NCBI RefSeq assembly: GCF_004340975.1
Contig: NZ_SLXA01000005.1
Span: 113,882 to 177,881, forward strand
Length of the DNA stretch: 64,000 nt
Source: Frisingicoccus caecimuris
GTDB taxonomy: Bacteria; Bacillota; Clostridia; Lachnospirales; Lachnospiraceae
Reading direction: 5' to 3'
The notes under the pieces are model-generated. The model did no database searches. It was not told the DNA's origin and worked only from the letters and a program-made list of their open reading frames with translations. Positions 37,421 to 45,951 of this stretch are shown here, in pieces. Position 1 is the stretch's first letter; each line of letters starts with the position of its first letter. Made by a program: the position numbers and the translations under genes.

Positions 37421-38972
37421 AGATGATTTTTGTGGACCATTCCTGGCAGTTCCAGACCTGGGTGACCACATCCTGATAGAATTCCGGTTCATGACAGATG
37501 AGCAGGATGCTGCCCTTGTACTCCTGAAGGGCTCGTTTTAATTCGTCTTTGGCATCCACATCCAGATGATTGGTAGGTTCGTCCAGAAGAAGGATGTTTG
37601 TCTCTTTGTTAATGATCTTACAGAGACGGACTTTGGCCTGCTCGCCGCCGCTTAAAACGCGGACCTGACTTTCAATATGTTTTGTCGTCAGACCACATTT
37701 GGCGAGGGCAGAGCGAATTTCATACTGAGTATAGGAAGGAAAGTCTTTCCAGAGTTCTTCGATGCAGGTTGTCCGATTGTCCTTTTCTCCTTCCTGTTCA
37801 AAGTAACCGATATATTGATAATCGCCAAGCTGGACTTTTCCCGAATAAGCCGGGATCAGCCCAAGAATACTCTTTAAGAGGGTTGTTTTACCGATGCCAT
37901 TTGCTCCGGTGAGGGCAATTTTGTCGCCCCGTTCCATTCGGATGTTTAACGGACAGGTCAAAGGCTCGTCATAACCGATGACAAGATCGTCCGTTTCAAA
38001 GATCATTTTGCCGGAGGCCCGGGCCGTCTTAAAGTTAAATTCCGGTTTCGGTTTCTCTTTAGCAAGTTCAATGATGTCCATATTATCCAGTTTTTTCTGA
38101 CGGGACATGGCCATGTTGCGTGTGGAGACCCGGGCTTTGTTGCGGGCGACAAAGTCTTTCAGAGCGCTGATTTCCTGTTGTTGGCGGTTATAAGCGGCTT
38201 CGAGCTGAGCTTTTTTCATTGCGTAAACTTCCCGGAACTTGTCATAATCTCCCGGATAGCGGTCAAGGCTCTGGTTTTCCATATGATAAATCAGGTTGAT
38301 GACACTGTTTAAAAATGGAATATCGTGAGAAATTAAAATAAAAGCATTATCATAATCCTTCAGATAGCGTTTCAGCCACTCAATGTGCTGCTCATCCAGA
38401 TAGTTGGTCGGCTCGTCGAGAAGAAGAATGTCCGGTTTTTCGAGAAGCAGTTTTCCGAGAAGGACTTTGGTTCTCTGACCGCCGGATAGTTCTGTAACAT
38501 CCCGGTCAAGACCGATTTCTGTCAGGCCGAGGGCACGGCCGATTTCTTCAACTTTTGTGTCAATCTGATAAAAGTCATGTTGTTCCAGCAGGTCCTGAAT
38601 GGTTCCGGTTTCTTCCAGAAGCTTTTCCATTACCTCTGGTGAAGCTTCTGCCATGCTTTCGAACATCTGATTCATACTTTCTTCCATTTCATATAAAAAT
38701 TGAAAAGCAGACTGAAGCGCATTCCGGATCGTCATCCCTTTTTCGAGTACAGCATGCTGGTCCAGATAGCCGACACGGACATTTTTCGCCCATTCGACAG
38801 TTCCTTCATCGGGCATGAGTTTTCCTGTGATAATATTCATAAACGTGGATTTTCCTTCGCCGTTGGCGCCGATGAGACCGATGTGTTCCCCTTTGAGCAG
38901 ACGGAAGGATACATTATTAAATATAGCCCGGTCACCGAAACCGTGGCTCAGATTTTTTACATTTAGAATCAT
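37419..38972 (-). CDS. ABC-F family ATPase (translation factor type)
   Basis: A 517-residue soluble protein with two ABC domains and no membrane part. First domain: Walker A GANGEGKST, signature LSGGQRTKV, Walker B LLLDEPTNYLD. Second: GANGIGKTT, LSGGEQAKV, LLLDEPTNHLD. The inter-domain linker (about 235-300, KKAQLEAAYNRQQQEISALK) is helical and charged, the part that reaches into the ribosomal E-site in this family. It resembles YkpA/YbiT-like housekeeping members; antibiotic resistance by ribosome protection is possible but not indicated. AAAAGGTG precedes the ATG. Confidence 0.93.
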   Translation of the reverse strand: MILNVKNLSHGFGDRAIFNNVSFRLLKGEHIGLIGANGEGKSTFMNIITGKLMPDEGTVEWAKNVRVGYLDQHAVLEKGMTIRNALQSAFQFLYEMEESMNQMFESMAEASPEVMEKLLEETGTIQDLLEQHDFYQIDTKVEEIGRALGLTEIGLDRDVTELSGGQRTKVLLGKLLLEKPDILLLDEPTNYLDEQHIEWLKRYLKDYDNAFILISHDIPFLNSVINLIYHMENQSLDRYPGDYDKFREVYAMKKAQLEAAYNRQQQEISALKDFVARNKARVSTRNMAMSRQKKLDNMDIIELAKEKPKPEFNFKTARASGKMIFETDDLVIGYDEPLTCPLNIRMERGDKIALTGANGIGKTTLLKSILGLIPAYSGKVQLGDYQYIGYFEQEGEKDNRTTCIEELWKDFPSYTQYEIRSALAKCGLTTKHIESQVRVLSGGEQAKVRLCKIINKETNILLLDEPTNHLDVDAKDELKRALQEYKGSILLICHEPEFYQDVVTQVWNCQEWSTKII

Positions 38973-39030
38973 AGAAGCACCTTTTCCTTTGCAAAATTAC
39001 GGACTTTATTATATCGAATAAGTTCAGGCT

Positions 39031-39058
39031 TTGCAAGGGAAGAAATGAATGGTATCAT
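39031..39058 (+). promoter_or_regulatory. Candidate promoter of the ArsC-like gene
   Basis: TTGCAA (39031-39036), 16-base spacer, TATCAT (39053-39058), about 30 bases before the start codon. Confidence 0.45.
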
Positions 39059-39089
39059 AGGGATAATAACAATATTTAGGAGGAAGACT

Positions 39090-39443
39090 ATGAATCGTTT
39101 GTTTATTGAATATCCAAAATGCTCGACATGCAGAAAGGCAAAGAAATATTTAGAGGAACATCAGGTGGCCTTTGAGGACAGACATATTATTGAAAACAAT
39201 CCGACAGCGGAAGAATTGAAAGAGTGGATTAGCCGCAGCGGCCTTCCGTTGAAGAAGTTTTTTAATACAAGCGGGAAAAAGTATAAAGAAATGGAATTAA
39301 AAAATAAATTGCCTGAGATGAATGAGGAAGAGCAAATTGCACTGCTGGCCAGTGACGGTATGCTCGTAAAACGTCCCATCATTGTGGAAGACGATCGGGT
39401 ATTGGTCGGATTTAAAGAAGCGGAATGGACATTTGAAAATTAA
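39090..39443 (+). CDS. ArsC/Spx-family thioredoxin-fold protein
   Basis: A 117-residue protein starting MNRLFIEYPKCSTCRKAKKY with the redox pair C11-x2-C14 and the family's downstream elements LKKFFNTSGKKYKEM and LLASDGMLVKRPI. It belongs with YffB/Spx/ArsC reductase-like proteins; the second Cys argues for a reductase rather than classic ArsC, and the RNA polymerase contact residues of Spx are not evident. The ATG at 39090 follows AGGAGGA; an ATG 15 codons upstream precedes that site and is rejected. The adenosine deaminase gene follows after 19 bases. Confidence 0.85.
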   Translation: MNRLFIEYPKCSTCRKAKKYLEEHQVAFEDRHIIENNPTAEELKEWISRSGLPLKKFFNTSGKKYKEMELKNKLPEMNEEEQIALLASDGMLVKRPIIVEDDRVLVGFKEAEWTFEN

Positions 39444-39462
39444 TTAATCCAGGGGGGATTTT

Positions 39463-40404
39463 ATGGAGATTCCAAAAAAAGGACTTATAGATTTGCATGT
39501 ACATTTGGACGGTTCATTGAGCTTTGATATGGCCAGGGAACTTGCAAAAATGCAGGGGATGGAGATAAAGTCTGAAGAAGCTTTAAAACGTCTGATGGTG
39601 GTACCGTCAGATTGTCAGGATTTAAATGACTATCTGACAAAGTTTGATTATTCTTTGGAACTTTTACAGACGGAAAAGGCCATTACGTATAGCGTCTGTG
39701 AATTATTAAAAATCCAAAAGGCTCAGGGGCTGACCTATTCGGAAATTCGTTTCGCGCCTCAGCTCCATATTCGAAAAGGGCTCAGGCAGGAACAGGTGGT
39801 GGCGGCGGCAGTCCGGGGATTGCAGGGCTTTTCTTCCAGTCTTATCCTGTGCTGTATGAGGGGAGCAGATAATCAGGCTTTGAATTTGGAAACAGTAGAA
39901 GTTGCCAGAGAATATCTGGGAAAGGGTGTTGTGGCTTTGGACCTGGCCGGCGCTGAGACGCTCTTTCCTACAAAAAAATTTGAAAGTATATTTCGGGAGG
40001 CGGGAAGAAAAGGAATTCCCTTTACAATTCATGCCGGAGAGGCTGACGGACCGGAGAGTATATGGGCGGCTTTAGAGTTCGGTGCTTCACGAATAGGTCA
40101 TGGTATACGGTGCTTAGAGGATAGGACGCTGGTTCGGCGCCTTGAAAAAGATAAAATTCCGTTAGAATTGTGTCCAACAAGCAATATAAACACTAAAGTA
40201 TTTAAAAATATTACAGACTATCCGATTTTAAAAATTCTTGACGAAGGTATAAAAGTCACAATTAATACAGACAACATGACGGTATCGAATACGACGGTCC
40301 GGCGTGAATTACAATTGTTGGCAGATACCTTTCATTTGAGCGAGATAGAAATTGGTCATCTTATAAAAAATGCGGAAGAAAGTATGTTTGAAAATAAAAA
40401 ATAA
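39463..40404 (+). CDS. add: Adenosine deaminase
   Basis: A 313-residue amidohydrolase converting adenosine to inosine in purine salvage. Zinc ligands are visible: H12 and H14 (DLHVHLDGSLS), the His of TIHAGEADG and the Asp of TINTDNMTVS; the catalytic Glu is in HAGEADG and the conserved RIGHGIRC and LCPTSNINT follow. It is slightly shorter than typical bacterial enzymes (about 330) but has every motif. Likely co-transcribed with the ArsC-like gene. Confidence 0.93.
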   Translation: MEIPKKGLIDLHVHLDGSLSFDMARELAKMQGMEIKSEEALKRLMVVPSDCQDLNDYLTKFDYSLELLQTEKAITYSVCELLKIQKAQGLTYSEIRFAPQLHIRKGLRQEQVVAAAVRGLQGFSSSLILCCMRGADNQALNLETVEVAREYLGKGVVALDLAGAETLFPTKKFESIFREAGRKGIPFTIHAGEADGPESIWAALEFGASRIGHGIRCLEDRTLVRRLEKDKIPLELCPTSNINTKVFKNITDYPILKILDEGIKVTINTDNMTVSNTTVRRELQLLADTFHLSEIEIGHLIKNAEESMFENKK

Positions 40405-40410
40405 AAATTT

Positions 40411-40441
40411 TGAATGGATTGTTCATTTTCAATCGTATTAT
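40411..40441 (+). promoter_or_regulatory. Candidate ECF-type promoter ahead of the sigma-factor operon
   Basis: TGAATG (40411-40416), 17 bases, CGTATT (40434-40439) resembles the GAAC...CGT layout of autoregulated ECF promoters. A sigma-A -10 (TATTAT, 40436-40441) without a -35 overlaps it. Weak evidence. Confidence 0.3.
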
Positions 40442-40464
40442 AGGTAGAAAAGGAGGAAATGAAT

Positions 40465-40725
40465 ATGAAAAAAATGCTAACAGGTGTTATGACAGCGGCT
40501 TTGGTTTTTATGGTTGGAGTGACAACTACTTTTGCATCAGGATGGGGATGTGGGCGACACTTTACGGATGTGAATGGTGACGGTCTTTGTGACTGTTCGG
40601 GCAATGTCTGCCAATATGTGGATGCAGATAAAGATGGCGTTTGTGATAATTATGCCGGGAGAGTAGGAACAATGGGTGGCACAGGCCGGGGGCAGGGGCA
40701 TCATCAAGGATGCCATCGAAGGTAG
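40465..40725 (+). CDS. Small secreted Cys/His protein with two calcium-loop motifs
   Basis: An 86-residue protein. A Sec signal peptide (KKMLTGVMTAALVFMVGVTTTFA) would leave about 62 residues. These contain two dockerin/EF-hand-like loops, DVNGDGLCD (35-43) and DADKDGVCD (53-61), five Cys in the region 29-60, and a Gly/His tail ending GQGHHQGCHRR. The ATG at 40465 has AGGAGG eight bases ahead; an ATG two codons upstream is too close to it. It is 16 bases before the sigma-factor gene and looks like the first gene of that operon. Function unknown; metal binding outside the membrane is a reasonable guess. Confidence 0.7.
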   Translation: MKKMLTGVMTAALVFMVGVTTTFASGWGCGRHFTDVNGDGLCDCSGNVCQYVDADKDGVCDNYAGRVGTMGGTGRGQGHHQGCHRR

Positions 40726-40741
40726 TCGGTGAGGATTTACT

Positions 40742-41230
40742 ATGCGGAGCGAAGAAGAGGTCAATGCGGCGGTTGAACGTTATTCAGATACCATACGCCG
40801 AATTTGCATGATCTATTTGAAGAATCATGCGGATACGGAGGATATATTTCAGACGGTATTTTTAAAATATATCCTTAATGAGAATACCTTTGAAAATGGG
40901 GAGCATGAAAAAGCCTGGTTTATCCGGGTGACAATAAATGCCTGCAAGGATTTGCTTAAAAATTTTTTTCGAAGCCATTTCGTATCACTGGAACGAATCA
41001 TGGATATGGCGCAGCCGCCAAATATGTCTTCAGAGTACGGAGAGGTTTTAAAAGCTGTCCTGTCGCTGCCGCAAAAATACAGAGATGTGATATATCTCCA
41101 TTACTATGAGGGATATACGGCTCCGGAAATCAGCGATATTCTTGGGAAAAATGTAAATACAGTCTATACGCTCCTGACGCGTTCCAGACAAGTGCTAAAG
41201 GAAAGGTTAGGGGGTGATGTGGATGAATGA
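40742..41230 (+). CDS. ECF-type RNA polymerase sigma factor
   Basis: A 162-residue sigma-70 family protein with region 2 (NHADTEDIFQTVFLKYI and EKAWFIRVTINACKDLLKN) and region 4 (LSLPQKYRDVIYLHYYEGYT, EISDILGKNVNTVYTLLTRS), without regions 1 and 3, the ECF layout. Its last codons overlap the anti-sigma gene, which implies coupled synthesis. The ORF begins with ATG at 40742; a GGTGAGG sequence precedes it. Its regulon is unknown but probably includes its own operon. Confidence 0.9.
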   Translation: MRSEEEVNAAVERYSDTIRRICMIYLKNHADTEDIFQTVFLKYILNENTFENGEHEKAWFIRVTINACKDLLKNFFRSHFVSLERIMDMAQPPNMSSEYGEVLKAVLSLPQKYRDVIYLHYYEGYTAPEISDILGKNVNTVYTLLTRSRQVLKERLGGDVDE

Positions 41231-41981
41231 ACGATTGAAGAAGGCCTTTGATGAAATTCATGCGGAAGAAGAGTTAAAAGAAAAAACAAAAGAATTTCTT
41301 TTGCATCAGAGAAATGATCATAAAAAAAACCGGTTCTTTAGTTCATCCCGGTTTGTTCCGGCAGCGGTCTGCCTGCTGTTTATATTAATTGTTTTTGGAA
41401 GTTATCAGGTTTATTTCATACCAACATCTGCAATCAGTATCGATATAAATCCATCGATTGAATTAGGAATCAATCGTTTCGATCGGGTGATTTCTGTTAA
41501 AGGTTACAATACCGATGGAAGGGAATTGGCTGCTTCACTGGATGTGAAATTTATTAAATATACGGAAGCCCTGGAGCGGATATTGTGCAGCGAGAGTATT
41601 CAGGCCTGTTTGTCTTCTGATGAAGAATTATCGATCACTGTCGTTGGTTCAGATACAGCCCGATGCGGGAAAATACTTTCCGACATTGAAACCTATACCG
41701 AAGGAAACAGAGGGATATACTGCTATACAGCCAGCAGTGAGGATGCACATTCAGCGCATGAGATGGGATTATCCTGTGGAAAATACAGAGCTTATCAGGA
41801 ATTAAAAGTCCTTGATCCGGATATAACTGTAGATGAGGTACAGGGGATGACAATGAAAGAAATACGCAATTATATAGAGGCTTTGTCCGATGAACCATAT
41901 TATGATGCAGAAGAAAATGACATTGGTCATCAGGGAGAAGGACATCGTGGTAAGGGCCATGGATATGGACATGGGAACTAG
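41223..41981 (+). CDS. RsgI-like membrane anti-sigma factor with Gly/His tail
   Basis: About 252 residues. A cytoplasmic N-terminal part (1-45) should bind the sigma factor; one membrane helix spans about 45-66; the outer domain begins SIDINPSIELGINRFDRVIS, the RsgI-type domain in which the Asn-Pro bond (N76-P77 here) is self-cleaved in characterised relatives. The C-terminal end is a Gly/His repeat (GHQGEGHRGKGHGYGHGN). RsgI proteins normally pair with SigI; here the partner is an ECF sigma. ATG 41223 is eight bases after AGGGGG; ATG 41217 is an alternative. Overlaps the sigma gene end. Confidence 0.82.
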   Translation: MNERLKKAFDEIHAEEELKEKTKEFLLHQRNDHKKNRFFSSSRFVPAAVCLLFILIVFGSYQVYFIPTSAISIDINPSIELGINRFDRVISVKGYNTDGRELAASLDVKFIKYTEALERILCSESIQACLSSDEELSITVVGSDTARCGKILSDIETYTEGNRGIYCYTASSEDAHSAHEMGLSCGKYRAYQELKVLDPDITVDEVQGMTMKEIRNYIEALSDEPYYDAEENDIGHQGEGHRGKGHGYGHGN

Positions 41982-42000
41982 GGGCAATAACTAAAAAGTA

Positions 42001-42055
42001 TTAAAACACGGTATATTGTTGGATAGAAAACAGTATACCGTGTTTTAAATTTTTT
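42001..42055. terminator. Terminator after the anti-sigma gene
   Basis: TTAAAACACGGTATA (42001-42015) pairs with TATACCGTGTTTTAA (42034-42048), followed by ATTTTTTT. The left side has an A-run, so it may also serve the convergent DUF4317 gene. Confidence 0.88.
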
Positions 42056-43206
42056 TAAATACTATTTGTAGCGGAATCTTTCTGGTGAAAGCGCACAGGA
42101 ATCCCGTTGACCTCCACCGAGTCATTGATTTCAATAACGATGCATCGGCGACCATCGATCATACGAGTATCAACAAGGTCAGAACGGGCCGGATTGACCT
42201 GAACCACGACATCCGGGGTTTTGACTTCAAATTTTCGTGTATTGGCAATATTGGAGGCCATAAAAGGAACTGGATCCGGCGCAGAAGCTTCATAATGCTT
42301 TTCAAAGTCTTTAAGCTTTTCTGGTTGAACGCCGCTGCCGACCAGCAGATTTTTGATGTCTGTTTTATCAAGAACCAGTGGTTCTGGTTCTTCTTTTTTC
42401 TCATCCATCATTTCGTGAAGATTTTCGTGGATGCTTCGAATCGTTTCGTAATCACAATCAGAGCCAAGGGTATCTTCGATGATCGTCTGGAAGGTTTCTT
42501 TCTGGTTTTTTGCCGTCATAGGGAGGACGCAGCCAAGAAGCTGGTCAACCAGACCGGAACGTAAATCTTCCGGATTCTTTGTGTAATAAAGTATATTGTG
42601 GATGTCTGCACTTCGGTCATTAAAGGCAGGAAATAGAAAACCGATTTCCGGAAGCTCGACGATCCAGTCTCGAATGCGGTCGTGGAAACTGTTTGTTTCG
42701 GCCTGATAGGAAAGGCCGGGCTTGGACAGCTTGACCGGGCAGATAGCGCATAAAATGTGGTCGTAAATTTCATCGGAAGCATCTTCCATTTCCAGACCAT
42801 CTGTTGTTTTACCAGGGACATCGTAAACTGAATGGATGAGAAGAATCAAATAATTCTCGCCATAATCATAGGATTCAATCACCTTATCATAAAACTCATT
42901 GAGGAGATTCGGGTCATTCAGCTGGCTTTCACGAAGAGACATTAAAAAGGCCTGGGCGCCGCCGAAATCTTCGCTTTCCATAGGAAATTCCATATTGACA
43001 AGATTCTTTCCGAGAGTCCCGGACAGGGTTTTCCTGAAAATATCAAAGTATTTAAACATTTCTTCTTCTGGAAGAGAGAGGAACATTTCCTTCATCTGAG
43101 ATTTTTTCTCCTTTTCACCGTCCACATAGCAGCCGCAGATACGGGTAATGGCACAATGGGAGGGAGTAAACTGTTTTTTTATTTCACTGATTTCTTTTTT
43201 ATTCAT
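42055..43206 (-). CDS. DUF4317 family protein
   Basis: A 383-residue soluble protein of a family common in Lachnospiraceae and other Clostridia, recognised by its N-terminal KKEISEIKKQFTPSHCAITR and ICGCYVDGEKEKK. No signal peptide, membrane segment or catalytic motif is evident. The N-terminal CAITRICGCY has three Cys residues. Stand-alone, convergent to the sigma operon and divergent from the suf operon. Function unknown. Confidence 0.85.
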   Translation of the reverse strand: MNKKEISEIKKQFTPSHCAITRICGCYVDGEKEKKSQMKEMFLSLPEEEMFKYFDIFRKTLSGTLGKNLVNMEFPMESEDFGGAQAFLMSLRESQLNDPNLLNEFYDKVIESYDYGENYLILLIHSVYDVPGKTTDGLEMEDASDEIYDHILCAICPVKLSKPGLSYQAETNSFHDRIRDWIVELPEIGFLFPAFNDRSADIHNILYYTKNPEDLRSGLVDQLLGCVLPMTAKNQKETFQTIIEDTLGSDCDYETIRSIHENLHEMMDEKKEEPEPLVLDKTDIKNLLVGSGVQPEKLKDFEKHYEASAPDPVPFMASNIANTRKFEVKTPDVVVQVNPARSDLVDTRMIDGRRCIVIEINDSVEVNGIPVRFHQKDSATNSI

Positions 43207-43299
43207 TATGTATTGCCGCCTTTATTTTAGATTATGGTACATAGCCACGTTTATTTATTATACTTGATTTTCATAAAAGTGACAATCTGAAAAAAACTA

Positions 43300-43327
43300 T
43301 TGAGAAATCTAAAGTAAATGATATAAT
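43300..43327 (+). promoter_or_regulatory. Promoter of the minimal suf operon
   Basis: TTGAGA (43300-43305), 16-base spacer, TATAAT (43322-43327). Confidence 0.6.
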
Positions 43328-43342
43328 ATGATACTAGGAATA

Positions 43343-43352
43343 CACATATGTG
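43343..43352 (+). promoter_or_regulatory. Palindromic operator candidate downstream of the suf promoter
   Basis: CACATATGTG is a perfect 10-base palindrome 15 bases after the -10 box; a second related dyad, ACATGT, lies at about 43362-43367. Position suits a repressor sensing iron or Fe-S status, but the protein is unknown. Confidence 0.35.
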
Positions 43353-43404
43353 AATATATAAACATGTGAACATTTACGGATGATGTAAAGAAAGGGTTGA
43401 TAGG

Positions 43405-44130
43405 ATGCTTCAAGTAAAGAATCTGTCTTATGAAGTTGTTGAGAATGGACAGAAATTAAAGATTATAGATGATATCAGTTTTGATGTGGCGGATGGTGAA
43501 CTTCTTGTGATCACCGGACCGAATGGCGGAGGTAAATCAACGATGGCTTCTCTCCTTATGGGAATCAAACCTCAGACGGCTGGCCAGATTATATTGGATG
43601 GAGAGGACATTACCGGTTATGATATCGATCACAGAGCAAAAGCCGGACTCGGTTTTGCTTTCCAGCAGCCGCCCCGTTTTAAAGGAATGACGGTCAAACA
43701 TTTGATTCAGCTTTCTTCCGGCGGTGAATTATCTGAGGATGCGAGCTGTCAGCTTTTGAGCAATGTGGGCCTGTGTGCCAGAGAATATCTGGACCGTCAG
43801 GTTGACAGCTCCTTATCCGGCGGTGAGATGAAACGTATAGAGATTGCTACGGCCTTCTCTAAACCGCATAAACTCTGTATCTTTGATGAACCGGAAGCGG
43901 GAATTGATCTCTGGAGTTTTTCGATGCTTGTTCAGCAGTTCGAAGAGATTCACAAAAAGAAAAAAGAGAGCATTATCATTATTTCTCATCAGGAACGCAT
44001 CATTCAGATGGCTGACCGCATCATGGTCATCCGCGATGGACGGGTTCAGCAGATTGGAACGAAAGAGGAAGTTATGCCGCTGTTGCTTGAGGGTGATGGC
44101 GATGCCGGATGCAAGTACATGAAGCATTAA
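43405..44130 (+). CDS. sufC: Fe-S cluster assembly ATPase SufC
   Basis: A 241-residue soluble ABC ATPase. Walker A GPNGGGKST is at residues 38-46, the Q-loop in FAFQQPPRFKGMT, signature SLSGGEMKRIEIA, Walker B LCIFDEPEAGIDLWS and switch His in IIISHQERI. The GIDLW variant after Walker B is typical for SufC. It works with the SufB/D-like protein encoded 17 bases downstream. No SufS, SufU or SufE gene is linked. Confidence 0.93.
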   Translation: MLQVKNLSYEVVENGQKLKIIDDISFDVADGELLVITGPNGGGKSTMASLLMGIKPQTAGQIILDGEDITGYDIDHRAKAGLGFAFQQPPRFKGMTVKHLIQLSSGGELSEDASCQLLSNVGLCAREYLDRQVDSSLSGGEMKRIEIATAFSKPHKLCIFDEPEAGIDLWSFSMLVQQFEEIHKKKKESIIIISHQERIIQMADRIMVIRDGRVQQIGTKEEVMPLLLEGDGDAGCKYMKH

Positions 44131-44147
44131 GAAGGGAGATTTTGAAA

Positions 44148-45071
44148 ATGGAAATTGATAAGATTACACAGGGCGTGCTGAATGTTATTGACAATGGCAC
44201 ATTTAAGCAGGAAGGCGCTTACAATCTCCGTTACAATGGCCAGCCCCTTTGTCATGGAGACAGTGAACATATTAAGATAAAGAGTAAAACAGACAAAAAT
44301 GGTATTGATGTTTTTATCGACGGAAACACAAAAGGAGAGCAGGTCCACATTCCTGTTGTTGTGACGGCTTCCGGTATGACGGATGTAGTTTATAATGATT
44401 TTTATATTGCGGAAGGCGCGGAAGTGGTGATCGTGGCCGGATGTGGTATTCACAATGCGGGCTGTGATAATGCCCGTCATGACGGTATCCATAGCTTTCA
44501 TGTGGGTAAAGGCGCCAATGTCCGTTATGAAGAAAAACATTACGGCGAAGGCGATGGTACAGGAGAACGTATATTAAATCCGGTAACAAAAATTTATATG
44601 GATGAAAATTCGGTGTTTACTCTCGACACGGCTCAGATTAAAGGCGTGGATTCCAGTATTCGTGAAACGGAGATCACGATGGAAGCCGGAGCGAAGCTTT
44701 TTGTTACAGAACGTCTTATGACGCATGATAAACAGAATGCAGTATCTAATATGGAAATTCAGATGAACGGGGACGGCAGCTCGGCAAAGATTGCTTCACG
44801 TTCTGTGGCAAAAGGTCAATCTTCTCAGACCTTTCATCCGAAGGCCATTGGAAATGCAGCCTGTCATGCGCATGTCCAGTGTGATTCGATCATTATGGAT
44901 AAAGCGGAAGTCTGTTCTATACCTGAAATCAATGCACGGCATATCGATGCTTCCATTATCCATGAAGCAGCCATTGGAAGAATTAACAACGAACAGCTTA
45001 TTAAACTCAGAACGCTTGGCATGACGGAAGAAGAGGCCGAGGCGGTCATTGTGGATGCTTTTCTTGATTAA
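44148..45071 (+). CDS. sufB: Short SufB/SufD-like scaffold subunit
   Basis: A 307-residue SufB/D-family beta-helix protein (HIPVVVTASGMTDVVYNDFY, GCGIHNAGCDNARHDG, IHEAAIGRINNEQL). It is shorter than SufB (about 470) and carries the family C-terminal motif with conserved E and H residues (KAEVCSIPEINARH). With SufC alone it forms a minimal two-gene SUF (SMS-type) Fe-S scaffold as seen in strict anaerobes. The ATG at 44148 follows AAGGGAG. Whether it is closer to SufB or SufD is not decided. Confidence 0.85.
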   Translation: MEIDKITQGVLNVIDNGTFKQEGAYNLRYNGQPLCHGDSEHIKIKSKTDKNGIDVFIDGNTKGEQVHIPVVVTASGMTDVVYNDFYIAEGAEVVIVAGCGIHNAGCDNARHDGIHSFHVGKGANVRYEEKHYGEGDGTGERILNPVTKIYMDENSVFTLDTAQIKGVDSSIRETEITMEAGAKLFVTERLMTHDKQNAVSNMEIQMNGDGSSAKIASRSVAKGQSSQTFHPKAIGNAACHAHVQCDSIIMDKAEVCSIPEINARHIDASIIHEAAIGRINNEQLIKLRTLGMTEEEAEAVIVDAFLD

Positions 45072-45089
45072 ACGCAAATCGTGTCAAAA

Positions 45090-45135
45090 AATCCCCTGTT
45101 GCCATGATAATAGTGGAACAGGGGATTGAATTTTA
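45090..45135. terminator. Bidirectional terminator between suf and relQ
   Basis: AATCCCCTGTT (45090-45100) pairs with AACAGGGGATT (45117-45127), extended by CCA/TGG. A-run on the left and GAATTTTATT on the right allow use on both strands. Confidence 0.88.
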
Positions 45136-45810
45136 TTGGATTTTTTTACGGATGTTCTGCATCTTCAGGTCCACACCCGCGATGATATCCGCGCATTCCC
45201 TCAATTCGAGAGCAATCTCTTCGGAATTCTTCAGGTTCTGCTTGTAACGGAGCTTGTGATCCAAACTGGCCCAAAAGTCCATGGCAATCGTTCTTAGCTG
45301 AACTTCCACTTTCATATGTTTCTTTCCGCTGGCCAGAAAGATAGGAATCTCAATGATCAGGTGGAGACTGCGATAACCGTTTTTCTTTGGATTTTTAATG
45401 TAATCTTTTCGGGCAACGGTCATTACATCATCTTGATTTGTCAATAGTTCAGCCACATTATAGATATCGTCAGGAAATGGACAGATGACCCGGATACCGG
45501 CTATATCGGTCAGACCATTTTCCAGTGAATCGATACAAATCGGAAGATTCCGGCGGTTCAGTTTTTCAAGAATACTGGCCGGGGTTTTAATGCGGGTTTT
45601 AATTGATTCAATTGGATTTCGTTGATACATATGGGAGAATTCATTGTTTAATACATGGAGCTTTGTATTGACTTCCATGATCGCACATTCATACTGCATC
45701 ATCAACTCTTTGAATTCCGGAACATTCGCCAGGATAATTTCCGGACGTTCGGATGTTTTGATATCTTCAAATAAAAAAGGAATTAATACCTCTTCGGTTA
45801 TTTTATCCAT
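45133..45810 (-). CDS. relQ: Small alarmone synthetase (RelQ/YjbM type)
   Basis: A 225-residue (p)ppGpp synthetase domain protein without the hydrolase, TGS and ACT parts of Rel. Visible elements: RIKTPASILEKLNRRN, the core DIAGIRVICPFPDDIY, the G-loop area KDYIKNPKKNGYRSLHLII and MKVEVQLRTIAMDFWASLDH. It transfers pyrophosphate from ATP to GDP/GTP under cell-wall or starvation stress in relatives. Single-gene unit. Confidence 0.93.
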   Translation of the reverse strand: MDKITEEVLIPFLFEDIKTSERPEIILANVPEFKELMMQYECAIMEVNTKLHVLNNEFSHMYQRNPIESIKTRIKTPASILEKLNRRNLPICIDSLENGLTDIAGIRVICPFPDDIYNVAELLTNQDDVMTVARKDYIKNPKKNGYRSLHLIIEIPIFLASGKKHMKVEVQLRTIAMDFWASLDHKLRYKQNLKNSEEIALELRECADIIAGVDLKMQNIRKKIQ

Positions 45811-45915
45811 GATTTTGTCTCCTGTAATAAAGTGTTTTTCTATAGAAAAGATTAACAGCTTATGGCAAAAAGTTCAAGAAAAAGATAATTATTCATAAAA
45901 ATTTCTTTGAAATCA

Positions 45916-45924
45916 TGGTAGAAT
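45916..45924 (+). promoter_or_regulatory. Candidate extended -10 promoter of the phospholipase D gene
   Basis: TGGTAGAAT has the TGn extended -10 form, 27 bases before the TTG start codon. No -35 box is clear. Confidence 0.35.
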
Positions 45925-45951
45925 GTCTTTCATGAAAAGGAGATTGAAATT

